Below, in pieces: positions 7,330-14,560 of a DNA stretch of 19,838 bases (within the stretch, counting starts at the first letter, position 1; each line of letters starts with the position of its first letter). The notes beneath the pieces were generated by a model. The model did not search any database and had not been told where the DNA came from. It worked only from the letters and a program-made list of their open reading frames with translations. The stretch is from CBDULX01 sp965368175 (GTDB lineage Bacteria > Pseudomonadota > Gammaproteobacteria > SZUA-229), in contig CBDULX010000029.1 in assembly GCA_965368175.1 (NCBI GenBank), forward strand, positions 1 to 19,838, read 5' to 3'. Made by a program: the position numbers and the translations under genes.

Positions 7330-8664
7330 TTATTCACCGGCTTCATTATACAGCGCAAGGCGTTGATATGCTTTCGCCAAAGCCTCATCGTCACCTACAT
7401 TACCGGGAAATATCACCACGGGCAAATCCGGGTAACGGCTGTGATTGTCGGGGCAACGCACCACCGAACATCCGGGTAAAATTTGGCCCAGTACACGGGA
7501 TGACTGCAAATTTAAACCCGTGCTCAGTACATCATTGGATGTAATGCCACCTTTGCTGATGAGAAAGCCCAGACTCTCGGGCAAATTCCGCACTATATCC
7601 ATTAAAAACGCCGAAACCATGTCGCCAAATGCCAGACGTTCAGACTGGCTTGAAAATGATTTTTCACGACGGCTGGTATAAACAACGGCCGTTTTTCCAG
7701 CCTGATGCATCTGCTTAATGCTATCTATAATGTTTTCCAGCAAGCTGTGATGGTCATTCTCAATACGTTCAACATCGACTTCAATGGCCTCAATGCCGGG
7801 CATAGTCAACAGGGCCTTTAACTGTTGAGTTGTTTTTTTCACATGTGAGCCCACAATGACAGCGCCAGGTTTGTTATTGCGCACATAGGCTTTCATATTT
7901 TCTGGCTTGACGGGCTGTGGTTCCAGCTGTGCCAGTGCGGTTAATAAACTGGCCGCACTGCGAAATAAAAAGCGTTTGCCCTGGCTGGCGGCATGCATTA
8001 GCTGACTGCAAAAGTGATTTAAATCATCCTGCGTTTCAGCATCCACTACACAGCATGTGTTTTCCTCTAAGGCCATTAATCGTGCAAGACTGTCACCGCG
8101 TACGTCATTAAGTACAAATCGCTCTACCTGATCGGCCTTGATGCGTCCTGCTGTTTTTTCTTCGACGTAATCGGGTAAATAGCTGTGTTTGTAGCCAAAC
8201 ACGGAATCTCTGGCAAATTCGGTTTCATGAACCGGCACCGGTTCGCCATCAACCATTAGATAATGGATGCTGTCTCTGGTAAAACGCCCGCCTTCAAAGA
8301 AAGCCGGCACCATGAAGTGCGCATCGAAGGGACCAAGCTCTTCAGCAATTACATCGGTTTCCACCGGATAATGGCCACGCAGGGTCGAGTCGGAACGACT
8401 GACGACCAGGGGATTAATGTTGTGGCCTGATGCGGCCATCTCGGTCAGCGCCTGCTTCAGGTTAATGCACACTTCGCGGGTGACGTCGGCAGCACTGACT
8501 GCATCCATACCGCGGGTGTTGGTCAACACGAAAAATAGTGGCGCATCATCCTGCAGACCCTGTTTAAGTGTGGCGACATCCCAGCGGGTTAACAACAAAC
8601 AGCTATGAACCGTTTGTGATCCGGTGGGATCATCATCAAGCACAATGATTTTGGTTTCAGTCAT
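7330..8664 (-). CDS. DUF1537 four-carbon acid-sugar kinase family protein
   Basis: This 444-residue cytoplasmic protein belongs to the DUF1537 kinase family, whose characterised members phosphorylate D-threonate, D-erythronate or 3-oxotetronate with ATP. N-terminal substrate-domain motifs are LDDDPTGSQTVHS (residues 9-21) and SRSDSTLRGHYP (89-100). C-terminal nucleotide-domain motifs are SKGGITSNDV (370-379) and PGNVGDDEAL (420-429). The length is typical for the family (about 420-440). It lies downstream of the ThDP enzyme and upstream of glcDEF on the same strand. Its usual partners (OtnC-type aldolase/decarboxylase, OtnI isomerase, four-carbon acid dehydrogenases) are not in the window. 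The exact substrate cannot be read from sequence; 3-oxotetronate is proposed from context. The start has only a weak AAGA-type ribosome site. Confidence 0.88.
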   Translation of the reverse strand: MTETKIIVLDDDPTGSQTVHSCLLLTRWDVATLKQGLQDDAPLFFVLTNTRGMDAVSAADVTREVCINLKQALTEMAASGHNINPLVVSRSDSTLRGHYPVETDVIAEELGPFDAHFMVPAFFEGGRFTRDSIHYLMVDGEPVPVHETEFARDSVFGYKHSYLPDYVEEKTAGRIKADQVERFVLNDVRGDSLARLMALEENTCCVVDAETQDDLNHFCSQLMHAASQGKRFLFRSAASLLTALAQLEPQPVKPENMKAYVRNNKPGAVIVGSHVKKTTQQLKALLTMPGIEAIEVDVERIENDHHSLLENIIDSIKQMHQAGKTAVVYTSRREKSFSSQSERLAFGDMVSAFLMDIVRNLPESLGFLISKGGITSNDVLSTGLNLQSSRVLGQILPGCSVVRCPDNHSRYPDLPVVIFPGNVGDDEALAKAYQRLALYNEAGE

Positions 8665-8683
8665 GATTCTTGTTTCTCAATAT

Positions 8684-8795
8684 TTGCCACAGAGACTCAG
8701 AGTTCACAGAGATGTTTATATTTAATTGGTTGCCATGCAGATGCGTGGTCAACCCAATCTGATAAATCTTTGTGTTCTCTGTGTCTCCGTGGCTA
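8684..8795. repeat. Inverted repeat of the CCACAGAGAC type between kinase and ThDP genes
   Basis: Left arm 8684-8713 (TTGCCACAGAGACTCAGAG, then TTCACAGAGAT) and right arm 8766-8795 (reverse complement TAGCCACGGAGACACAGAG, then AACACAAAGAT) match at about 24 of 30 positions. I recognise it as similar to a hairpin repeat scattered through many proteobacterial genomes. It starts directly after the ThDP gene stop and could act as an mRNA 3'-end stabiliser or attenuator between the two genes. Confidence 0.7.
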
Positions 8796-8800
8796 TATCT

Positions 8801-11023
8801 TCAAGCTTTGTTTAGTGTCTTAGCGCGAGCAACCATGATTTCCGGCGTTATGCCATTGAACTCCATGATTTCATCCGCGGTTGCTGTGGTTTCACCGCGC
8901 TTCCAGCAAATGGTGTCGCGTTTCGGTGCAGATGTGCGCAACAATACCGGTTCCAGTGATGCACTGGGGCCTCCACTTACCGCCAGCAATACATCGCCAT
9001 CGAACAGGGCATTGAATGCTGCGTCATCCATGAACTTATCGTCGGGTTGTGAAACGGTATCCCAGGCAACATCGCTGGCACGATACAGGCGACGGGGATT
9101 AAGTACGGCCACAATGCGCACACGATAACCGTCGGCTTCCAGCTGGTCTTTGGCTTTGAAAACCGGAAGGAATACCATGTCACCGGTAACAGCAAACACA
9201 ATCGTGCCTTTGTCGCCAGACGTTGATTCATAAATCGTTGCGGCACCTTTTTCAGTGGCCGTGCGTGCTTCATCAATACTCATGTAAATCGGCAGCGGAC
9301 TTTTCGATGCAATAATCACCATGCCCTTGTTGAAGCTGTTGGTCGCATATTCGTATGCCACCTGCATGGCATTTGCATCACAGGGGAATAACGGGTAAAC
9401 GTTACCGTTACGCATCATGGCGGCGAAAAAGTTTTCAATTTCCGGACGTTGATGGGTCCAGCCATTACGACCCTGTTCCAGTGCGCCGGCGGTAAACATG
9501 GTCACAATGGAAGGCGTTTTGCGACGCAGTTCGGCCATAGCCTGTGTTACGGTCTGGATTATGGGCCAGCCGTTAATGGCAAAGGATTCGTAAGAACACC
9601 ACAGTGAACGCGAACCAAACAGCGCCAGACCGGCAGCAAAACCGGCGCAGGCATCTTCGTTCAGGGGCTCATAGACCTGACCAGTGGGTTCCTGGTTGTA
9701 CAGAGGGTCCTGGGTCGGGTGACGAATCTTTAATATATCGTTGATGTTTTTCATAGCAGAGGCTTCATTGCCATCGGCATTGGTTACAACGAAACGCTTG
9801 TCAGCCTGACCGACCTGGCCAACCAGGGCACCCATAGCAGTAGATGGCACGGCTTTTTCGCCTTTGGCAAAGTCCTGCATTTTCAGAGCAGGTAATTTGG
9901 CGATATCCAGTTCGAACTCTGTAACCACGGTTTTAACCGCAGGGCCACCACCGGCACGGTTGAAGTTATCGCGTACGATTTTCCAGGCAGCAGCGGGCAG
10001 GGCACGACGTTTCAGGCCATCGATAATGTGTTCTGCGTCCAGGGTGTCTACCGGATACAGGTTATGGGATTTGGCGCCCACAGTATGTACCCCGGTGCCT
10101 TTCAGCTGTTTAATAATGAATGCCGTCAGCTTGCCACCCATGGCAGACTTCGCAGCTTTATCAATACCTTGCAGAACCGCTCCGGCAAATGCCAGACGTT
10201 GTTTGAAGGAGAAACGGCTGCTATCCACATAAGCACCGGTTTGCTTACTGTCATCGAAATCTTTGGCATCGATCAGAATAACTTCTTCAAAACCATGACC
10301 TTTCCAGTAATTGATCATCTGTTCGTTGTCATGCAGGGACACCATAGAATGATGTTCCTGTGAATAACCGTTCCAGATCAGAGTCGGCAGGAAATTGGTA
10401 ACCTCAGGGTAGGCAACGTGGAAGTGCATCATGGCATTCAGTACATAAGGCTCGCCCATGCCACCATCACCGATGGTCACCGGGAACAGTTTGTCGCGGT
10501 GCAAATAGGCGCCGGCCATGGCGAAATGCTGGCCCTGTCCCAATGGCCCAGCCGGTGACAGCAAGCCGGGTATGGCACCGGAAAGATGACCCAGCAGGCC
10601 GTGTTTTTCACGGAAGCGCTGCATCATATCCGTCATGGTATTTATGCCCATCTCTTCCAGTGAGCCATCGAGAAACATGGATGAGTAGAAGCCGGGGGCG
10701 TGATGACCCACTTCAGTCACAATGTTGGTATGTCCCAGCATCATCAATGCTGCATGGGCTTCGGCACTGGAGGCAAAACCGCCGGGGTGGCCCGAGCCTT
10801 TTGAACCGCATACCTGCAGGGTAATATAACGCAGTGCATCTGCGCCCAACAAGGTCTGATAGACTGCGCTCTCACTGTTGACGTCGGTGATGGCAGACTG
10901 GCCCTGGGCAATGATGGCGGTCGATGCATGTTTGTCAAAATCAGCCCAGGTTTCTCCAAAGTGCTGAATGCCTTCGCAGAAGTTGGGCAGATCGGTCAAT
11001 TTTTCGGCGGTATTGCTGCTCAT
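8801..11023 (-). CDS. Transketolase/phosphoketolase-superfamily ThDP enzyme
   Basis: The 740-residue single-chain enzyme has the N-terminal pyrophosphate domain with GSGHPGG (76-82), GHHAPG (106-111), GPLGQG (159-164) and the ThDP motif GDGGMGEPYVLN (185-196). The pyrimidine domain carries the expected glutamate in LNEDACAGFAAGL (E456), followed by YESF and NGWTHQ (520-525). The overall layout follows phosphoketolase (the segments around GHHAPG, YESF and THQ-P), but where phosphoketolase has HEGGELG this protein has SPAGPLGQG, a transketolase motif. A true phosphoketolase call is therefore unsafe, and a ketol-transfer enzyme is more likely. GGAGGA lies 9-14 nt before the ATG. It heads the minus-strand block, with an IclR regulator divergent. 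Donor and acceptor are unknown; glyoxylate as acceptor is proposed from context. Confidence 0.85.
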   Translation of the reverse strand: MSSNTAEKLTDLPNFCEGIQHFGETWADFDKHASTAIIAQGQSAITDVNSESAVYQTLLGADALRYITLQVCGSKGSGHPGGFASSAEAHAALMMLGHTNIVTEVGHHAPGFYSSMFLDGSLEEMGINTMTDMMQRFREKHGLLGHLSGAIPGLLSPAGPLGQGQHFAMAGAYLHRDKLFPVTIGDGGMGEPYVLNAMMHFHVAYPEVTNFLPTLIWNGYSQEHHSMVSLHDNEQMINYWKGHGFEEVILIDAKDFDDSKQTGAYVDSSRFSFKQRLAFAGAVLQGIDKAAKSAMGGKLTAFIIKQLKGTGVHTVGAKSHNLYPVDTLDAEHIIDGLKRRALPAAAWKIVRDNFNRAGGGPAVKTVVTEFELDIAKLPALKMQDFAKGEKAVPSTAMGALVGQVGQADKRFVVTNADGNEASAMKNINDILKIRHPTQDPLYNQEPTGQVYEPLNEDACAGFAAGLALFGSRSLWCSYESFAINGWPIIQTVTQAMAELRRKTPSIVTMFTAGALEQGRNGWTHQRPEIENFFAAMMRNGNVYPLFPCDANAMQVAYEYATNSFNKGMVIIASKSPLPIYMSIDEARTATEKGAATIYESTSGDKGTIVFAVTGDMVFLPVFKAKDQLEADGYRVRIVAVLNPRRLYRASDVAWDTVSQPDDKFMDDAAFNALFDGDVLLAVSGGPSASLEPVLLRTSAPKRDTICWKRGETTATADEIMEFNGITPEIMVARAKTLNKA

Positions 11024-11046
11024 GGTGGTGTCCTCCAGTTGAGCGG

Positions 11047-11075
11047 ATGAAATCTCTCGGGGGAAGAGATTTCAT
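11047..11075. promoter_or_regulatory. Perfect 11-bp inverted repeat in the leader of the ThDP gene
   Basis: ATGAAATCTCT (11047-11057) and AGAGATTTCAT (11065-11075) are exact reverse complements with a 7-bp spacer. The site is 24-52 bp upstream of the ThDP gene start and just 5' of its ribosome binding site. It could be an operator or an RNA hairpin limiting or stabilising the leader. No T-run follows it. Confidence 0.5.
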
Positions 11076-11087
11076 ACTGTGTAACGC

Positions 11088-11222
11088 ATTTCACAATGCA
11101 AAATTCTGAGTTTAAATAAAAAAGCGATGTTGAATAGTATCACACCGCTTATTTCATGCTTGCTAAACAATATCCTATGTATTAATATTTCGCAATACAC
11201 AATCGTTTTCATAATGTGAAAT
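11088..11222. promoter_or_regulatory. Three candidate IclR-regulator half-sites in the divergent promoter
   Basis: ATTTCACAAT (11088-11097), ATTTCGCAAT (11187-11196) and the inverted AATGTGAAAT (11213-11222) are close matches. The first two extend to 17-bp direct repeats that agree at 14 positions, spaced exactly 99 bp apart. The last two form an inverted pair ending directly at the IclR-gene ATG. The arrangement suits autoregulation plus control of the ThDP gene. Binding is inferred. Confidence 0.45.
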
Positions 11223-11975
11223 ATGGATAAATCTACTGCTTCTATTCAGGTCATAGACCGCTCTGCTCGTTTACTGGATGCCATTGCGGAATCGCCGACC
11301 CCCGCCAGTCTGAAAATTCTCGCGGCGGAAACCGGTCTGCATCCTTCAACGGCATTCCGCATTCTGGCATCTTTAAGTGACGTTGGTTTTGTCGCAAAGG
11401 ACAGTGCGGGTCATTATTTTCTGGGCAAAAAGTTGTTGCGTCTGGGTGGCAAGGTGCGTCCTGGCCTGGATATTCGTGAAGAAGCCCGTGATGTGATGGA
11501 GGCGATTCGTGATGAGATTGGTGAAACCGTGAATCTAACGGTGCGTGAAGGTGACGAAGTTATCTATATAGAACGCGTCACACCCAATCGTATGATGCGG
11601 GTGGAGCAGGTGGTCGGCAGTCGGGCGCCCCTGCATGTTACCGCGGTCGGTAAGCTCATGCTGGGTGCACTGGGTGACAGCTTTATACGCGCTTACAGTG
11701 AGCGTTCCGGCCTCAAACCCTACACCAGTCATACCATCGCAACTCAGCATGTTTTACTTAAAGCGGTTCATGAATCTGTTGCCCAGGGATTTGCTTATGA
11801 TAATGAAGAGGCGGAACTTGGCGTAGGTTGTATCGGTGTACTGATCCATGACAATACCGGCAATGTTGTTTCTGGTCTGTCGATATCGGCACCCATCGAG
11901 CGCCGGCGAGACGAATGGGTTGCCCTGTTGAAACAGTCTGCAAAAACCATATCAGAACGGTTGGGGAACCTCTGA
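11223..11975 (+). CDS. IclR-family transcriptional regulator
   Basis: The 250-residue protein has an N-terminal winged helix-turn-helix (about residues 8-70) with SLKILAAETGLHPSTAFRIL as the recognition unit and a wing at AGHYFLGKKLLRLG. A C-terminal IclR effector domain follows (RDEIGETVNLTVREGDEVIYIERV, then SRAPLHVTAVGKLMLG, and AELGVGCIGVLIHD near 198-212). Members of this family sense small carboxylates, and E. coli IclR and AllR respond to glyoxylate. It is divergent from the ThDP enzyme across 199 bp, so it is the likely regulator of the ThDP, kinase and possibly glcDEF genes. The ATG has only a poor Shine-Dalgarno, but upstream codons offer no better start. The last codons and stop (TGA, 11973-11975) lie within the terminal repeat of a MITE-like element. 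Confidence 0.92.
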   Translation: MDKSTASIQVIDRSARLLDAIAESPTPASLKILAAETGLHPSTAFRILASLSDVGFVAKDSAGHYFLGKKLLRLGGKVRPGLDIREEARDVMEAIRDEIGETVNLTVREGDEVIYIERVTPNRMMRVEQVVGSRAPLHVTAVGKLMLGALGDSFIRAYSERSGLKPYTSHTIATQHVLLKAVHESVAQGFAYDNEEAELGVGCIGVLIHDNTGNVVSGLSISAPIERRRDEWVALLKQSAKTISERLGNL

Positions 11976-12124
11976 TTAAGTCTGGTTGAATTTATGCTGC
12001 GATAAAAGTGTTTAGATTGTTCACGAAGTGAGGCGTAATAGTTATTCTATTGCAACGAACTTCGGGGAAAATCTGGACGCTTTTAGCCAGCATAAAACAA
12101 TCACGACTTGATCGGAGTTTCCCC
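11963..12124. mobile_element. MITE-like element overlapping the 3' end of the IclR gene
   Basis: GGGGAACCTCTGATTAAGTC (11963-11982) and the reverse complement of 12105-12124 match at 17 of 20 positions. The similarity continues inward for about 18 bp (TTTATGCTG near both ends). The element is about 162 bp with no coding capacity. Its end resembles that of the 6803 and 17919 elements (GGGAGCCTCTGATTAAT), so the termini are related although the interiors differ. Its right half resembles 19725-19763. No clear target duplication is visible. Confidence 0.65.
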
Positions 12125-12171
12125 AGATTATTCTGGCGAATAATGGCCAGATGAACTGAAAAGCACAAAAA

Positions 12172-12194
12172 AAAGGCCACACAAGGTGGCCTTT
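12172..12194 (-). terminator. Intrinsic terminator of the first decaheme cytochrome gene
   Basis: On the minus strand AAAGGCCAC, loop CTTGT and GTGGCCTTT form a 9-bp stem followed by further T residues (run of A at 12167-12174 on the plus strand). It lies about 20 nt after the stop codon at 12215. The same stem and loop occur at 14514-14536 after the paralogous gene. Confidence 0.88.
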
Positions 12195-12214
12195 GTTAAA
12201 AATAAAAGCTTTGG

Positions 12215-13762
12215 TTAAGGCATATCCAGGTTCCGTTCCGGGCGACTGAAGCTATGACACCATGAGCAATCTTTCTCTTTCGAATCTACATGTTTGCTAT
12301 GCATAGATTTGAAATCAATGCTCTTGGCACCACTGACTATGTCACGCAGCTTTTCACCTTCATGACATTGAGCACAAACCACCTGCTTGGTGTCTTTCAG
12401 GTTATAGCCCAGGCTGCCTCTTAAATCCATGCGAGAGGTATTGCCATGACAGTCATTACAACGTAAGCGGTCATCATGATCACCAATGCCGTGGTTAATC
12501 AGCTGATAAGTATCGGTAGTCACCCAGTGATACGGTTCGTCAGCAGGATAGCCCATATTGACCAGGCCGTTCATCACTGAAGTGGTCACATTACCGGTTT
12601 TCTTCAAGTACTCAAAAGTATCCAGTGCAATTAAACGATTATCAGCTGTGGTTATGGGTTGACTTGCCGTCTTGTATTTGAACGGATGTAGTTTACCGTC
12701 AGTGACATCACCCAGAGGCCGTGATGTGGGGTAGGTGTTTTTAACCATATCATAGGTGCGTGCTGCATCATCACCCAGTAGAGCATTATCACTCTTGCGA
12801 TTCCACCATTTGTACTCGGGTATCAGGTTGCTGGCTTTCTCGGTATGAGGATGGCCCGGGCAGGGGTTGGCTTCGCTACAGGTGGTGGCATCGGTACCGT
12901 CATGATGGGTAAACCAGTCACGATGGGTTTCGGTGGGCACTTTGGCGTAGGTCGGAATATGACAGCTCTGACAGGCTACACGGTCCAGGTGATTGCGTAC
13001 TTCTTTGGGATGCTCTCTCACGTCATTGGCGTGACAGGTAGTGCAACTCACTTCAGAGCCGCGAGCCAGATCATCGGTAGGACGGATATCGGAGCCTTTG
13101 CCAATAGTTTTGTGGTTCTCGAACGTGTGGCAGTCCTGACATGCGAGATTGGGACCGGTGGTATTCATGTGGTAATCAAAATGTTTATCGGTGTTGGTGA
13201 CCAGTGCCAGGGACAGGTCGCCGCGTTTCACACCATCACCGCCACCGGCTTTGGCATGGCAGGACAGACAGTTGCCTCGTTTCGGGCTATGAATATTTTG
13301 CACCATGCTGTCGCTTGGTATATCCACACCCATGCTGCCATCCGGCAGTCGTTTTCTTGCTGTGGCGTAATCTTCGTTATGGCACACCAGGCAGTCGATG
13401 TTGTCCAGACCGGCTGTTATGTCATCGGGGCGCTTACCGCGGCCAGCATGGCAGGAACCACACACCGGCCAGTCACCTTCGATGTTAATACAATAACTGT
13501 TGACGGCATTGGTGAGCTTGCCCTGTAGGATAAACTCGCCATTAGTCATGTCCGGTGCTTCACCCAGCCACTGATAATGCGTGGAGTCATGGACCTGATT
13601 GGCTTCATTAGTATGGCATTTCAGACAGTTGTTCGGGTAATCGGCATACGTGAGGTCTGCATGATGATTACCTGAAAGTGGAATGATATCGCTGAAGACA
13701 CTGGATGACAGTGTGAGTATGAAAAGAGCAAGTATCACAAGGATACCCGGTTTATTTATCAT
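12215..13762 (-). CDS. Periplasmic ten-heme cytochrome c, octaheme tetrathionate reductase-like family
   Basis: The 515-residue product has a Sec signal peptide (hydrophobic 6-22, likely cleavage after SSVFS near residue 24) and ten CxxCH motifs, beginning at residues 46, 101, 124, 165, 208, 240, 264, 435, 463 and 499. The segments CLVCHNED, GNCLSCHAKAGGGDGVKRGDL, CQDCHTFENHK and VACQSCHIPTYAK resemble the octaheme tetrathionate reductase (OTR) family; OTR reduces tetrathionate, nitrite and hydroxylamine in vitro. Ten sites instead of eight mark a variant. A long heme-free stretch (about 270-430) contains an unusual C295-x5-C301-PGH. GCAGGAGA precedes the ATG. It is a close paralogue of the gene at 14561-16174. 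The physiological acceptor is unknown, and no quinol dehydrogenase or maturation gene is nearby. Confidence 0.88.
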   Translation of the reverse strand: MINKPGILVILALFILTLSSSVFSDIIPLSGNHHADLTYADYPNNCLKCHTNEANQVHDSTHYQWLGEAPDMTNGEFILQGKLTNAVNSYCINIEGDWPVCGSCHAGRGKRPDDITAGLDNIDCLVCHNEDYATARKRLPDGSMGVDIPSDSMVQNIHSPKRGNCLSCHAKAGGGDGVKRGDLSLALVTNTDKHFDYHMNTTGPNLACQDCHTFENHKTIGKGSDIRPTDDLARGSEVSCTTCHANDVREHPKEVRNHLDRVACQSCHIPTYAKVPTETHRDWFTHHDGTDATTCSEANPCPGHPHTEKASNLIPEYKWWNRKSDNALLGDDAARTYDMVKNTYPTSRPLGDVTDGKLHPFKYKTASQPITTADNRLIALDTFEYLKKTGNVTTSVMNGLVNMGYPADEPYHWVTTDTYQLINHGIGDHDDRLRCNDCHGNTSRMDLRGSLGYNLKDTKQVVCAQCHEGEKLRDIVSGAKSIDFKSMHSKHVDSKEKDCSWCHSFSRPERNLDMP

Positions 13763-14513
13763 GACTGATCTCCTGCTGCCAATTGTGTTGGCTATTATTT
13801 GTAATAAAAAAACAAGGATGAAACACGTTAGATATAATTAAAACATATATACCTTATCTTTTTTGTGACGACCCTATTGTTTTAATGGATATGATTAGAA
13901 ATGTACAATTCTTTGACATTTTATAACCCTGGTTAAAAACAGGAATATCACCCGGATAGTTTATAAAGAATATAAGAATATATTAAAGTGCAATAATATA
14001 TGAATATATATGACTGAGTTAAATGTCTCAAGAACAGCAATGTTAGTTTGATTTAAAGCCAGAGGTCAGTTTTTAATCTCCTGTTTTTTATATAAAATCA
14101 TAGAATGGTTGAATAGTTAGAATTGTAGGTATGCTAACTATTGATTGATCATTAGTCGTTAATATAATGACCCAGATCAGCACATGAATCACCCCGGCAT
14201 CTAATTTTATATGTCAACGTTTGTTCTGTAATTCTACGGGATGATATTTATCAGATATTGACTTTGCCCGGCGACTGAATCTATCGGTTATCCATGATAA
14301 GACAGTTGTTCAGACCCAAAGGCTATAAAGTATCAGAGAGATTTAATTGCTGCCTCACCTGGGGGATTTGCAATTATCACTGCAATGAGCGAATGATTTT
14401 CATCTGTTTGTATGTTTGCTTAATCACTCTTTAGTGTGATTCGAGGAGGTTTGATTTATGAGGAGGGTCGAGGCGAAGCCCAATCCTTAATATAATATAA
14501 AAAAATACAAAAT
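13763..14513. other. AT-rich intergenic region between the two cytochrome genes
   Basis: About 750 bp lie between the terminator of the upstream paralogue and the start of the downstream one. It has many stops in all frames and no open frame with a plausible start and composition. It presumably holds the promoter of the 12215-13762 gene, since a terminator lies upstream. I saw no clear repeat, RNA gene or strong regulator site. Confidence 0.55.
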
Positions 14514-14536
14514 AAAGGCCACACAAGGTGGCCTTT
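14514..14536 (-). terminator. Intrinsic terminator of the second decaheme cytochrome gene
   Basis: The stem AAAGGCCAC / GTGGCCTTT with a 5-nt loop is identical to that at 12172-12194. On the minus strand it is followed by TTTATTTTG. It lies 24 nt beyond the stop codon at 14561. Confidence 0.85.
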
Positions 14537-14560
14537 GTTAATACTATAGCTTGTTTGTAA

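Noticed and set aside
8801..11023. Straight phosphoketolase (Xfp) assignment for the ThDP enzyme
   Set aside because: The segment corresponding to the phosphoketolase HEGGELG motif is replaced by a transketolase-like GPLGQG, and the GDG motif also differs.
12845..13528. Long plus-strand open frame (227 codons) opposite the first decaheme cytochrome, with a similar one at 15191-15397
   Set aside because: It is the antisense shadow of a Cys/His-rich gene. The minus-strand frame has signal peptide, ribosome site and ten heme motifs.
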